Below, piece by piece: positions 56,001-64,000 of a DNA stretch of 64,000 nt (within the stretch, counting starts at the first letter, position 1; each line of letters begins with the position of its first letter). Made by a program: the position numbers and the translations under genes. This DNA comes from Putridiphycobacter roseus (lineage in GTDB: Bacteria > Bacteroidota > Bacteroidia > Flavobacteriales_D > Crocinitomicaceae): the NCBI RefSeq assembly GCF_003234935.1, contig NZ_QKSB01000004.1, forward strand, positions 237,944 through 301,943, in the 5' to 3' direction. The notes under the pieces were generated by a model. That model was not told the origin of the DNA, made no database searches, and saw only the letters and a list, made by a program, of their open reading frames with translations.

Positions 56001-56777
56001 TTAATTATTTAGGTCATAAGAAATATTAAAACCTAAATAGTTCATTTTTTGCTTTAATTTTCCTTTACTTGGTGTGTTCAAATTTGCTAGATTATACCAG
56101 CCTTCTAGGATTGTAAAAGGAGAATAATTTAACACTATTCCGTACGAAATAGAATTTTTAGTAAACTTATATCTCGACTTTAGCTCTAATCGCAGACTCG
56201 CTAAAAACTCATTACTTACTGAATCAACAAGAAAAGCTTTAAATAATTCAACATTAGAATTATTATCGTCAATCTCATAAATTGAAGTAAATCCAAATTC
56301 TCGGGTTTCATTCCACATTTTAAAAAAACTAACACCATAGTTAAAGTCTAAAGTTCTCTTATTTTCAAAGATACTAAACTGTTTTACAGCCATTATGCCA
56401 ATACTTGAATATACTTGAATGTATACATTATTAGATGCATACAAATTTACATAATCTTCTTTGTATGGCCCAGTATTAAAAATTGAATTAGCAGGTGTTT
56501 TTATGTCATGTCCAATGTTTATTGGGAAAATACCAGTATTAAAGTTAAATTGAATCCCATTAGTTTTTCGAAACAGATTTGTATATGTAACTCCAAATTC
56601 CCCAGTTGGCAGCCTTTTTGATAAAACCTCAAAACCAATCTTATCATAAATTTGCAATTTATTAAAATAGATACCTGTAAGACTTACAGATAAAAACTGA
56701 TTTTGGCTTGATTCTGTTTGGCTATAGCCTGCTACAGAACACAAAAAAACAAAGAAAAGAAAAACTGTGTTTTGCAT
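56001..56777 (-). CDS. Exported protein of unknown function, probable outer-membrane barrel
   Basis: A 258-residue protein with a signal peptide (about residues 1-20, ending GYSQ). The mature part is rich in alternating aromatic and polar residues (IQVYSSIGIMAVKQF; LDFNYGVSFFKMW; LGFNISYDLNN), typical of outer-membrane barrels. No known family is recognised. It begins the minus-strand gene series that runs to the end of the window and is preceded by an attC-like element at 56911. Confidence 0.65.
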   Translation of the reverse strand: MQNTVFLFFVFLCSVAGYSQTESSQNQFLSVSLTGIYFNKLQIYDKIGFEVLSKRLPTGEFGVTYTNLFRKTNGIQFNFNTGIFPINIGHDIKTPANSIFNTGPYKEDYVNLYASNNVYIQVYSSIGIMAVKQFSIFENKRTLDFNYGVSFFKMWNETREFGFTSIYEIDDNNSNVELFKAFLVDSVSNEFLASLRLELKSRYKFTKNSISYGIVLNYSPFTILEGWYNLANLNTPSKGKLKQKMNYLGFNISYDLNN

Positions 56778-56910
56778 ATTAGAAAGTTAAAGTACTGGTA
56801 TAATGGCTTAAAAACCAGATGAGAAAGTTACAATAATGAACATAATTAAAGTACTACCGAAATTAGTTAAAAAGGTTAACTTAATTGTTTTACTCATTAC
56901 TAGAATTGTT

Positions 56911-56987
56911 TATAACGTTTGAGCATGTTTGCGTTGCTGTAAGGTACGAAACAGCTATGAAATTGCTTGTTGTTAGCGTGTCGTTTT
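56911..56987 (-). repeat. Imperfect palindrome, attC-like element copy 2
   Basis: Starts TATAACG (56911-56917) and ends with GTTAGCG (56972-56978). Inside, GCTGT (56936-56940) pairs with ACAGC (56951-56955) and AGCA with TGCT. Nearly identical to the copy at 63921-64000 (about 95% by eye). It abuts the 3' end of the minus-strand gene at 56987. Confidence 0.65.
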
Positions 56988-57694
56988 TAACACAGCCAGT
57001 ATTTTTTATTTTTAAAGTCTATTATTGTGGGGCCTCCACTGCAACCTCCAATTTCTTTAATTTTTCTATCGCTCAGACTGTTGCCAATAATCCATACTCC
57101 TGAATCATGCATCATAATTTCGCCTTCGTCTATAACTTCTCCCTTTTCAGTCAGGGTCAATTGACCATCACCTTCATAAACGACTTTAATTGATTCGCCT
57201 TTAATAATCACTGTAACCTTCTCGCCCATAGACTTCCCTTCCCATTCCGCAAATGCAATGTCAAACCTGTATTTCCCGTCTGGTAACATTTCTGTACTGT
57301 CCATATTCATAGCGGTCACTTTTTTCCAGATTATTAATGAGTCAGTTACAGGTTCATAATTGTAAATTACTTTTGTTAAACTGTCAATGTAAATCATTTG
57401 GTCAGACACAAATCTGTCGTCAAAGTTATGTCCAATATTTACTATGGCAAAGGTTCTTCCATTACGGTAGTCAACTCGCTTCATGTATGTTATTGGATAT
57501 CCTTCAATATTGATTAAATTATTCTCGCTTTCATCCAAATACTGGCCAATATAATCATCAGCCCAATCAGCAACTTCTGGAATAACATTATCATTTTTAT
57601 TAATCTTTATAGATATTTCACCCTCTTGTTTTGTGACCTGTTGTTGACATGAAACAAAAGCAAAATATATTGATACTATTAGCAAATATTTCAT
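56987..57694 (-). CDS. Lipoprotein of unknown function
   Basis: A 235-residue protein with a short lipoprotein signal (YFAFVSC, Cys at residue 17) and a largely beta mature part (RTFAIVNIGHNFDDRFV; YRFDIAFAEWEGKSMGEKVTVIIKGE). The C-terminus has GGCSGGPTIIDFKNKKYWLC, with two Cys. It starts three bases after the OmpA gene, in the same operon. No family is recognised. Confidence 0.7.
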   Translation of the reverse strand: MKYLLIVSIYFAFVSCQQQVTKQEGEISIKINKNDNVIPEVADWADDYIGQYLDESENNLINIEGYPITYMKRVDYRNGRTFAIVNIGHNFDDRFVSDQMIYIDSLTKVIYNYEPVTDSLIIWKKVTAMNMDSTEMLPDGKYRFDIAFAEWEGKSMGEKVTVIIKGESIKVVYEGDGQLTLTEKGEVIDEGEIMMHDSGVWIIGNSLSDRKIKEIGGCSGGPTIIDFKNKKYWLC

Positions 57695-57697
57695 GTA

Positions 57698-58180
57698 CTA
57701 TATTTTCAATATTTTTATTTCTACTCTCCTATTAACAGCATGTAGTTCCTCTCTTTGTTCTTTAGAAATTTCTAAAATTTTCTTCTCAGAAATTAGTGGG
57801 TCTGATTCTCCATAGCCTACAATTTTCATTCTTTCTGAAGGGATATTAAATTGATATTCTAGTACACTTTTTACAGCCATAGCTCTGCGTTCTGATAACT
57901 TCATGTTTGATTCGGCATTTCCTCTAAAATCAGTATGAGCGCCTATTTCTACTACAATTGTTGGGTTAGCTATCAAAAAGTCTGCAATAACTTTTACGGA
58001 ATCGATATGATCGTGCATAACACGAGGGCCTCCTGACAACGTGAAATAAATTTTTGGCGCTAAAATTATGTCATTTACTTCAAATTCTTGTGATTCAAAA
58101 GTTTTAAACGAATTTGTAGAGTCCTGACCAAAAGTGACAGTACAAATAAGTAAAATAAATATTGCTATTATTCTTTTCAA
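57698..58180 (-). CDS. OmpA family peptidoglycan-binding protein
   Basis: A 160-residue exported protein with a signal peptide (ending TFGQ) and a C-terminal OmpA domain (about residues 65-160). Blocks VKVIADFLIANPTIVVEIGAHTDFRGNAESNMKLSERRAMAVKSVL and RMKIVGYGESDPL, with the Asp and Arg that hold diaminopimelate, are clear. It tethers the envelope to peptidoglycan. It lacks a barrel domain. It precedes the lipoprotein gene by three bases. Confidence 0.9.
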   Translation of the reverse strand: MKRIIAIFILLICTVTFGQDSTNSFKTFESQEFEVNDIILAPKIYFTLSGGPRVMHDHIDSVKVIADFLIANPTIVVEIGAHTDFRGNAESNMKLSERRAMAVKSVLEYQFNIPSERMKIVGYGESDPLISEKKILEISKEQREELHAVNRRVEIKILKI

Positions 58181-58185
58181 ATTGT

Positions 58186-58255
58186 CGGTTGATGCACGCT
58201 AACGCTCGGCTATATTTCTGTTTGCATTACCATGCACAAAGTAACTTGATAACCG
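58186..58255 (-). repeat. Possible attC-like element copy 3 (weak)
   Basis: CGGTT (58186-58190) pairs with AACCG (58251-58255), and an inner GCAT/ATGC hairpin lies between. The strand-reversed GTTAGCGTG word resembles copy 2. It lies about 140 bases beyond the 3' end of the gene at 58394. Similarity is weak compared with the other copies. Confidence 0.35.
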
Positions 58256-58393
58256 CCAAGGCATTGTTTAGGCTAAATTAATTATTTTAGACTATCTAAA
58301 CCATGTTTTGGCGCTATTTTATTAATTACCACTGCTTTTAATTGGTAAATGCAAATTGAATATAGGTATCCTAAGCTCTTTTAGTTTCAAAAC

Positions 58394-59041
58394 TTATTTT
58401 GAATTTAAGGAATACCCCAATTTAAAATTAACATTTAGTGAAGTCAATGGTGTTCCTTTGTCCCAACTTGTCGTATTATCAAATATTTCGAAAACATTGT
58501 ACCAGCGAAAAAAGTACAAACTTTGCTTACCCTCCAAGCTTAATGAAAAATTGGATGGTAATTTAATGGTGATCTTTGATCCAATTGATGCCCCGAAATC
58601 TAACATGAAACGTTTTTGAAACAGCAGTTCTGCACCAAAGGTACCCGTCCACCAATTTTCGTAGCCGGTTCTAAAATTGCCTTCTCCGAACCAATTAATA
58701 GAAATTTTCTTTTTTTCTAATAGCAGTTTATCTCTACCAAAAGATAGAGAAATAATTTGTCTTCTGTTTATAATTCCGGGAGAGTCTAAAGATTTTCTTG
58801 ACCAATAATTTCCGATATGCTGATACAAGTCAGCTGAAATATGGAATCCCTTTTCTTTTTCGAAATTGAAAGATGAGTATGTGATGCCAACATTAGGTTG
58901 TTTTAATGGAACTAAGTGAAACTTAAAACTTTCATAAAAGTAGTAGTTCGGGTAGTATAACTCTAAAGACTTAGTGCCCTTCTCTTGCGAGAAAGACACT
59001 AAGCTTATTATTGTAAATACAAGAATTAATAAACTTTTCAT
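58394..59041 (-). CDS. Exported outer-membrane barrel-like protein
   Basis: A 215-residue protein with a signal peptide (about residues 1-19, ending SFSQ) and repeated aromatic-rich strands (NVGITYSSFNFEKEKGFHISADLYQ; TGTFGAELLFQKRFMLDFGASIG; LTSLNVNFKLGYSL). No known family. Its ATG overlaps the stop of the upstream metallopeptidase (TAATG), implying translational coupling. It may assist surface display of the peptidase or be an unrelated neighbour. Confidence 0.68.
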   Translation of the reverse strand: MKSLLILVFTIISLVSFSQEKGTKSLELYYPNYYFYESFKFHLVPLKQPNVGITYSSFNFEKEKGFHISADLYQHIGNYWSRKSLDSPGIINRRQIISLSFGRDKLLLEKKKISINWFGEGNFRTGYENWWTGTFGAELLFQKRFMLDFGASIGSKITIKLPSNFSLSLEGKQSLYFFRWYNVFEIFDNTTSWDKGTPLTSLNVNFKLGYSLNSK

Positions 59042-61066
59042 TAATTTTTTATTACTTTTTGTATACTTGAATTGTTACCTCTTTCTTTAATTAAGTAAAT
59101 CCCATTGCTTAATTCTGAAAGGTTAATTGATTCAATTTTGGAATTAAAATTATAAGTTCTTAAAAGTTGACCCGTAAGATTGTATATTTCAATTGTTCTG
59201 TGATCTGAGGATGTAAACTCTATTTGAACAATATTTTGAGTTGGGTTTGGGAATATATTAAACTCATTTTTTGCTTCTTTAATACCAGCTCCTTCACAAG
59301 TTGATCCACTTCCTAAACCTACTGCGTACCATGCTTCTTCAGTTGCGATAGCTTGGGCAGAACATACACCGAATAATTCCTCTGCTGCCTCTATTGATCC
59401 TTCCATAGCATCTTCAAATTTCGATTTTCTTTGCATATTATTAACAAAATTATAATAAGTAATTTCCGCTGCGTCTGCATAACCTATACCACTTACTGAA
59501 TAGGCGTCACCTAGATCGTTTGTGTCTGAACCGCCCTGTGATAATAGATAGAACCAAAAATTTTGAACCCCACTATTAACATGTACTCCTCCATTATCTA
59601 AACTCGTTGGAATGTTAACATCAAACCAAAAGGTACCGTTATATGTGTCAGGTTGACCAGGCTGTTCATTGTAAGTATTGGTAGTAGTATTAATGTCATA
59701 ATGAATGCCATGAGTACTTGGATTTTGTAAATTTCTTTTTTCCCTATTTTGAAAATTACTTGCTCCAATAACCCAATTGTTTGAGTTTGTAACATACCTT
59801 CTTGTTAGGAAGCCAAATATATCTGCAAAAGATTCATCCAATGCCCCAGATTCTTTTTCGTATTTTAATTTGCCCTCTCTTTGGTCAATACCGTGCGTAT
59901 ATTCATGGGCTAAAATAGAAAGCTCACCTGTATACATTGTTTCTGCAGCGTCAAAATATCCTGCATATATTCTATCAATTCCTCCAGAATAATCAAACCA
60001 TGCACCATTTTTTTCACCATTTTGAGTAGTTGGAGTCACCCATTCTTTATCGGCAAGAACTTTTACTTCATTGCCGAAGTTTTGATCTGGAATGCCAATT
60101 CTACTGTGAATAGTTTCAAAATAGTCCCAAGTTTGTGTTACGCACCAATGTGCAGTGGTCGATTCTTGGTGATTATTTCCCCAAGAAGTAGTAGCATTTG
60201 AAACTTCTGCTGTAGTATTGAAATTTCCTCCACTATAATTTTTTGTATGTACATTGGTTGTTCCATCATTTGATTTTAATATGTGATGATTTTGAAACCA
60301 CCCAATATATCTAGTATCTATTGTTTGTGACCCGTGTCCAGTAATATTGGCTGATCCATTAGAACAAAGTAATTGCTCTTCGTTAAAGATTGTGCCAGTG
60401 TGTGCATCAACATATAAGATCTTATGAAAGTAAGGTGCTAATGAAAGTATATCAAATTTCCATGCTAATCTATAATCTAACGGGTTCATATTGTATTGTA
60501 CAGTATGATTTTGATTTAAAGCAAACACTAACTCCCCTGTTGGGTAGTACGTAGCATTAGGGTCGTTTAAATCAGCTTGAAGTTCACTTTCATAGGCAGG
60601 GTTATCCCATGCAAAATTGGCTTCGTTATATTCAGTAAGGATTGTTTGCATTGCTTTTTCTTGAGAAATATTACCATCTTTGTAAATGGTTGATATTGTG
60701 AGGACACAACTTACCATTAGCGTATACAACAAAGCCATTTCTACAATGTTCAGTAAATTCAGCCCCTTCCACTGGAATTCCATTATAGGTTTGTTGGTAA
60801 CGAGCATGTTGAAATTGAATCTGGTTATCCGTCCATTGTTTAGTTAAAAGAAAATCATCCCCAGTGTCTGGTAAAAAAACAGGTTTATAAGTTGTAAATA
60901 TTTGACTGACTGGTACTGTGTTATTATTAAACCAGAACCAACCTGACGTCTTAAATTCAGATACTGTCGCTTGAAATAAAGAATCTAATACACTTGATTG
61001 TCCAATAGAAATGTTTGTCGTACCCATGAGTACGATACAAACAATTAATTTTAATAATTTTTTCAT
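59041..61066 (-). pseudogene. M4 (thermolysin-type) metallopeptidase with T9SS sorting domain, frameshifted
   Basis: The gene starts at 61066 with a signal peptide (MKKLLKLIVCIVLMGTTNI) and an FTP propeptide (FLLTKQWTDNQIQFQHARYQQTYNGIPVEG; NGFVVYANGKL). Near 60700 the frame shifts by one base into the remainder: PepSY-like region, M4 domain with the zinc motif HEYTH (59893-59907) and the third ligand Glu in ESGALDESFADIFGF, then a T9SS type A domain (IFPNPTQNIVQIEFTSS to IQKVIKN). Without the shift it would be about 675 residues. The shift lies between 60671 and 60715: one extra base, or a sequencing error. A functional secreted protease is likely if the error is technical. Confidence 0.8.
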
Positions 61067-61075
61067 AATATTAAT

Positions 61076-61235
61076 GTTTAAAATGTTAAGATACGTCTTT
61101 TTACATGAGAGTGGTAAGCTATTTTTTACTCCCGTTACAAACTTTAGTTCAGTTTTAAAGGTAATCATTTGTTTTTTTAACCAAAAAGTGGTTATCCGTT
61201 TTTCCTTATCAAATCTGCTTGCATTGCTTATAACG
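61076..61235 (-). repeat. Duplicated upstream region, copy 1 (before the M4 peptidase)
   Basis: About 160 bases closely similar to 63770-63927 (about 85% by eye). Both copies keep a TTTG-N18-TAnnTTTA promoter-like pair and the words TGTAACG and AAAAAGACGTA before the ATG. This copy precedes the frameshifted M4 gene. Confidence 0.7.
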
Positions 61236-61281
61236 GTTTGAACAAACCCCGTTTTTAATGGGGTTTGTTTTTTGTTATAAG
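61227..61281. repeat. Strong two-part palindrome, attC-like element copy 4
   Basis: CTTATAAC (61227-61234) pairs with GTTATAAG (61274-61281), and AACAAACCCC (61241-61250) with GGGGTTTGTT (61260-61269). The ends match the TATAAC/GTT pattern of copies 2 and 5. It lies 32 bases beyond the 3' end of the lipoprotein gene at 61313 and may also act as its terminator. Confidence 0.6.
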
Positions 61282-61312
61282 CTTCTTTTAACATGTTATT
61301 TGCTAAATTAGT

Positions 61313-61978
61313 TTATTTCACAACAAATGTGTAGGACACTTCATCTTCTTTATGGCCTAAAGGCGAGTCACTAACATTATTAAGAAGAATTTCACTGTTA
61401 TTATCAAAAGTCCCGTCTTCTTTTGCATTAACTGAAAAATACAAACCTTCTAAATATTCAGTACATTTATCATTTTTTATATCAATTTTACTAATTGAGT
61501 TGTGTGAACTTGTATTATTAAATTCAGTTAATATATTATATATTCCAACCTCTTTCGGAATAAATCTAATGTTACATTTATAGTTATTATCAAGTTTTGT
61601 AAGTGAGCTATAAAAAATTCCATCTTGAATAGTTATAATTTTATTATTTGAATTTAAAATAGTAAAAGCATATTCAGCGTTTATTTGATCTCTAAATGAC
61701 AAGCTTTCATCTGAAAGTTTCTTGATTCCAATCAATCCTTTTTCAAGCCAAAATTCAATTTGTTTATCTGTATCATAAAACTCATTTGAATGAGTATCTT
61801 TCAATAATTCCGTGATTTCAAATTGATATATTAATGTATCTCCAATTGTTAATGTATCATTTTTCGAGGTAATTTTTACAGGTATTTCAAAGTTATAAGT
61901 GTTATAGCATTTGGGCTTACAGCCGAGTGCAATAAACAATAAAATTAATGAAATAAAAAAAATTGGATATTCTTTCAT
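61313..61978 (-). CDS. Lipoprotein of unknown function
   Basis: The start at 61978 gives a clean lipoprotein signal (MKEYPIFFISLILLFIALGC, Cys at residue 20); an upstream ATG at 62137 would put 53 residues before it, overlapping the next gene, and is unlikely. The mature ~200 residues are mostly beta, with YQFEITELL and CNIRFIPKEVGIYNILTEF, similar to Ig-like extracellular domains. No known family. It starts 11 bases after the metallopeptidase-like gene at 61989, so they form an operon. Confidence 0.72.
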   Translation of the reverse strand: MKEYPIFFISLILLFIALGCKPKCYNTYNFEIPVKITSKNDTLTIGDTLIYQFEITELLKDTHSNEFYDTDKQIEFWLEKGLIGIKKLSDESLSFRDQINAEYAFTILNSNNKIITIQDGIFYSSLTKLDNNYKCNIRFIPKEVGIYNILTEFNNTSSHNSISKIDIKNDKCTEYLEGLYFSVNAKEDGTFDNNSEILLNNVSDSPLGHKEDEVSYTFVVK

Positions 61979-61988
61979 ATTACTAATA

Positions 61989-63761
61989 TTAAAACCCATG
62001 TGAAGCAGCATAATCTGACATTTGTGACCACTGTAAGTTGTTATTCTCAGATAAAATTTTTGTGTAAAATTGGTATATGCTTTGAACATCTTGATCCATT
62101 GCGTTATATAAATGTGTAATTGTATAGGCGTTAACATTATCTATATATGGAGTGAAATTGTTATCTTCACCGTTATCTATCAAATCATACATGAACCCTT
62201 CTCTAAACCAATTGTTAGTTGTAGGGGTTTGTCTTTCGAGATAGTAAGTGTAACTATTATTATTCGAAGTGAAATTCGGAAAATCTCTATCAGAATAGAT
62301 ATCTCCAATCGTTTCAGCCCATGTCTCTGAAACTTCAATACGACCAGAACCTATGCTAGAACTTTGTCCATAACCTAGGTGAACAATTACATATCCTACA
62401 TATGTTGCCCAGTAACCATTACCTACCTTAGCATAATGAATAGAGTGTGCAAATTCATGAAACAAAGTATTAGATACTCTATCACTAGCTAAAGCTGTAA
62501 ATGATCTATTATAGTCATAAGTAATATCTGGAAGGTATTGTTGGACTATTTGTTTGATTGCCGCAGCTAACGGGTGTCCAGTAACTACTAGAAACGCAGA
62601 ATAGAAATTACTAAACAATGAAGTGTTAGCCATTTTTTTTAGCATAGGAGCAGCAGCATCTGATGTGATTTTTGTTGTAAGCCAAAGATTCAAATTGTTG
62701 AGAGGTGCACCAATACCATCATTGGAGCAGTGTTCACGAAAAGAAGCCATTGAGTTAATTGTTTGAGCAGCCATCCAATGAGCTTTTTGCTCTGTTTCAA
62801 CACCTGTAGTATTTTGAAAAGTAAAATCAATATTTTCTAAGTCTTGTCCATCAAACTCTCCAATATTTTTCCGTACTGTATTAAACATATTTTGAACATT
62901 CCAACCTCTAATACTCCTGATATTAACTTTATCATTTTCAAAAATAACGATAATGTCAGTGTTTTTTCTAAACCTTAAATTAATGTAGAATTCGCCATTG
63001 TTGTCAGTATAATCGCTATCCATATAAAACCAACGGCGTGCCCTAACTTTAACGTTTTTAACAGGTACAACAGTTGTAAGACCACCATTATGATTTACAT
63101 AATTTTGCACTTTTATTTTTCCTTGGGGATTGTACTTTGGTGCAAGGCCTTCAAGAATCTCATCAGGTAGAAGATTACTTGTTAATTCAAGAGATTTGTA
63201 TTCTAAGTTTTCAAAATTTACACCTTCATTCAAACTAGATTGACTCCCAGTAATGGCATTGTAAGGCAAAAATAACTGATCTAAGATTAGATAATTTATG
63301 CTAGAAGGAAACTGAAAATTTGGTTTTACAACAGCGTAAAAATATGTGTATTCGTTTTCGGGTAGAGAAGGGTCATGGTAATAATCGCCATATGAAGTAA
63401 TTTCATAATCAAAAGGAGTGTCCCACAAATCAACCCCTAAGTCTTCTAGTTGCTTAATTTCTTCAATTGAACTTGGCTTAATCCTGACGTATAAATCAGT
63501 TGTTTGTAGTGCATAAGTTGTAGATTGAGATAACAAATTAAAGGCTGCTTGCATATTTAATAGTGAATATGGGTTTTGGAGTTGATTTCCTAAAGCAGTC
63601 ATTGATTCAGCTACAACTGGTACTACACTTGTGGACTTAGAACTAACTATTGCAGCATCCTGCTTATTAATGTTTGAAGACTCAATTATTTCTTTTTTAC
63701 ATGAAATAAATCCAATTCCTAATGTGGCAAGGAATAATGTTCCATAAATTAACTTTTTCAT
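61989..63761 (-). CDS. Gluzincin-like metallopeptidase lipoprotein
   Basis: A 590-residue protein with a lipoprotein signal (LGIGFISC, Cys at residue 21). A carboxypeptidase-regulatory-like beta domain at about 230-300 (KNVKVRARRWFYMDSDYTDNNGEFYINLRF) is followed by a helical domain. The zinc-binding motif HEFAH is in NTLFHEFAHSIHYAKVG (about residue 435), with a likely third ligand Glu in SETWAETIGDIYSD (about 480). It should be a surface-exposed or periplasmic peptidase. It shares its upstream region with the M4 peptidase gene. I cannot assign a named family. Confidence 0.78.
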   Translation of the reverse strand: MKKLIYGTLFLATLGIGFISCKKEIIESSNINKQDAAIVSSKSTSVVPVVAESMTALGNQLQNPYSLLNMQAAFNLLSQSTTYALQTTDLYVRIKPSSIEEIKQLEDLGVDLWDTPFDYEITSYGDYYHDPSLPENEYTYFYAVVKPNFQFPSSINYLILDQLFLPYNAITGSQSSLNEGVNFENLEYKSLELTSNLLPDEILEGLAPKYNPQGKIKVQNYVNHNGGLTTVVPVKNVKVRARRWFYMDSDYTDNNGEFYINLRFRKNTDIIVIFENDKVNIRSIRGWNVQNMFNTVRKNIGEFDGQDLENIDFTFQNTTGVETEQKAHWMAAQTINSMASFREHCSNDGIGAPLNNLNLWLTTKITSDAAAPMLKKMANTSLFSNFYSAFLVVTGHPLAAAIKQIVQQYLPDITYDYNRSFTALASDRVSNTLFHEFAHSIHYAKVGNGYWATYVGYVIVHLGYGQSSSIGSGRIEVSETWAETIGDIYSDRDFPNFTSNNNSYTYYLERQTPTTNNWFREGFMYDLIDNGEDNNFTPYIDNVNAYTITHLYNAMDQDVQSIYQFYTKILSENNNLQWSQMSDYAASHGF

Positions 63762-63769
63762 TTTTTCAA

Positions 63770-63927
63770 GTTTAAAATGTTCAGTTACGTCTTTTTACAT
63801 AAGAGTGGTAATCTTTTTTTACTCTCGTTACAAACTTTTGTTCAGTTTTAAAGATAATTATTTGTTTTTTAAACCAAAGGAGGTTGTCCGTTTTTCCTTA
63901 TTAAACCTGCTCGCATTGCTTATAACG
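63770..63927 (-). repeat. Duplicated upstream region, copy 2 (before the gluzincin-like gene)
   Basis: Similar over about 160 bases to 61076-61235. On the minus strand it has TTTG-N18-TATCTTTA and then TTTGTAACGAGAGTAAAA and AAAAAGACGTA before the ATG at 63761. The shared region suggests common regulation, or a duplication event that carried the promoter. Confidence 0.7.
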
Positions 63928-64000
63928 TTTGAGCATGTTTTCGTTGCTGTAAGGTACGAAACAGCTATGAAATATGCTTGTTGTTGTAGTGTCGTTTTTT
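63921..64000 (-). repeat. Imperfect palindrome, attC-like element copy 5 (runs to window end)
   Basis: Begins TATAACGTTTGAGCATG, with the same core as copies 1 and 2 at 63943-63965 and the GCTGT/ACAGC inner stem. It is near-identical to copy 2. It overlaps the last bases of the duplicated upstream region and is cut by the window end. Confidence 0.65.

Noticed and set aside
60660..60720. Programmed ribosomal frameshift in the M4 gene
   Set aside because: No slippery heptamer or downstream pseudoknot is apparent; mutation or sequencing error is simpler.
60671..61294. Separate 207-residue gene upstream of the M4 peptidase
   Set aside because: It carries the M4 signal peptide and FTP propeptide and is one half of a frameshifted gene. 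Its first 76 residues are translated upstream region.
61979..62137. Upstream start for the lipoprotein gene at 61313
   Set aside because: It would overlap the preceding gene by ~150 bases and put 53 residues before a clean lipoprotein signal.

Overview
The window is about 64 kb of low-GC chromosome from a marine-type Bacteroidetes, most likely Flavobacteriia. The evidence is the type IX secretion (T9SS) C-terminal sorting domains on four proteins, AT-rich start contexts with few Shine-Dalgarno sites, several matches to the Bacteroidetes -7 motif TAnnTTTG, and typical families (DUF6090, the BioB/MetY/MetX/ThrA set, short CstA). I see no rRNA, tRNA, CRISPR array, prophage or insertion sequence.

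Layout. 0-12 kb: the tail of a large T9SS type B protein, a rhodanese lipoprotein, priA-plsC, an MFS transporter, bioB, a helical-repeat protein, a glucosaminidase/LysM protein, a barrel protein, a rhomboid protease and a MoxR ATPase. 12-21 kb: DUF1697, an acyl-ACP thioesterase, an AraC regulator divergent from an aldehyde dehydrogenase plus DUF779, an SGNH lipoprotein, an FkbM methyltransferase, an isolated RluA-type N-terminal domain, ArsR plus a flavin monooxygenase, and small secreted proteins. 22-28 kb: a minus-strand methionine operon metY-metX-(small ORF)-thrA. 28-41 kb: a hydroxyacyl-CoA dehydrogenase, AraC, a long PLP enzyme, EthD, CstA, KatG, an ECF sigma operon, a pirin and a possible DUF1826 protein. 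41-50 kb: T9SS cargo (one with a PNGase F-like domain), an AraC remnant, YdeI, a histidine kinase and DUF6090. 50-56 kb: an HxlR regulator divergent from a quinone-reductase-like gene and an array of antibiotic-biosynthesis-monooxygenase (ABM) proteins. 56-64 kb: a minus-strand series of secreted or lipoprotein genes and two metallopeptidases, separated by recurring imperfect palindromes.

The most interesting object is the 5' leader of the methionine operon (about 27.40-27.74 kb). A good Bacteroidetes promoter is followed by two tandem, unannotated Cys/Met-rich leader peptides (17 and 29 codons). Each is followed by a rho-independent terminator whose 5' half can instead pair with codons lying five codons past the Cys/Met run. 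This has the layout of a tandem ribosome-stalling attenuator sensing both Cys-tRNA and Met-tRNA, placed where a SAM riboswitch might be expected.

Other notable points: three phased direct repeats upstream of the aldehyde dehydrogenase; a 10-bp inverted repeat bracketing the promoter of the HxlR-linked cluster; a lipoprotein fusing two ABM domains to a beta-propeller; a frameshifted M4 metallopeptidase; a duplicated ~160-bp upstream region before two metallopeptidase genes; and an attC-like repeat family at gene 3' ends in the last 14 kb, suggestive of a cassette array.
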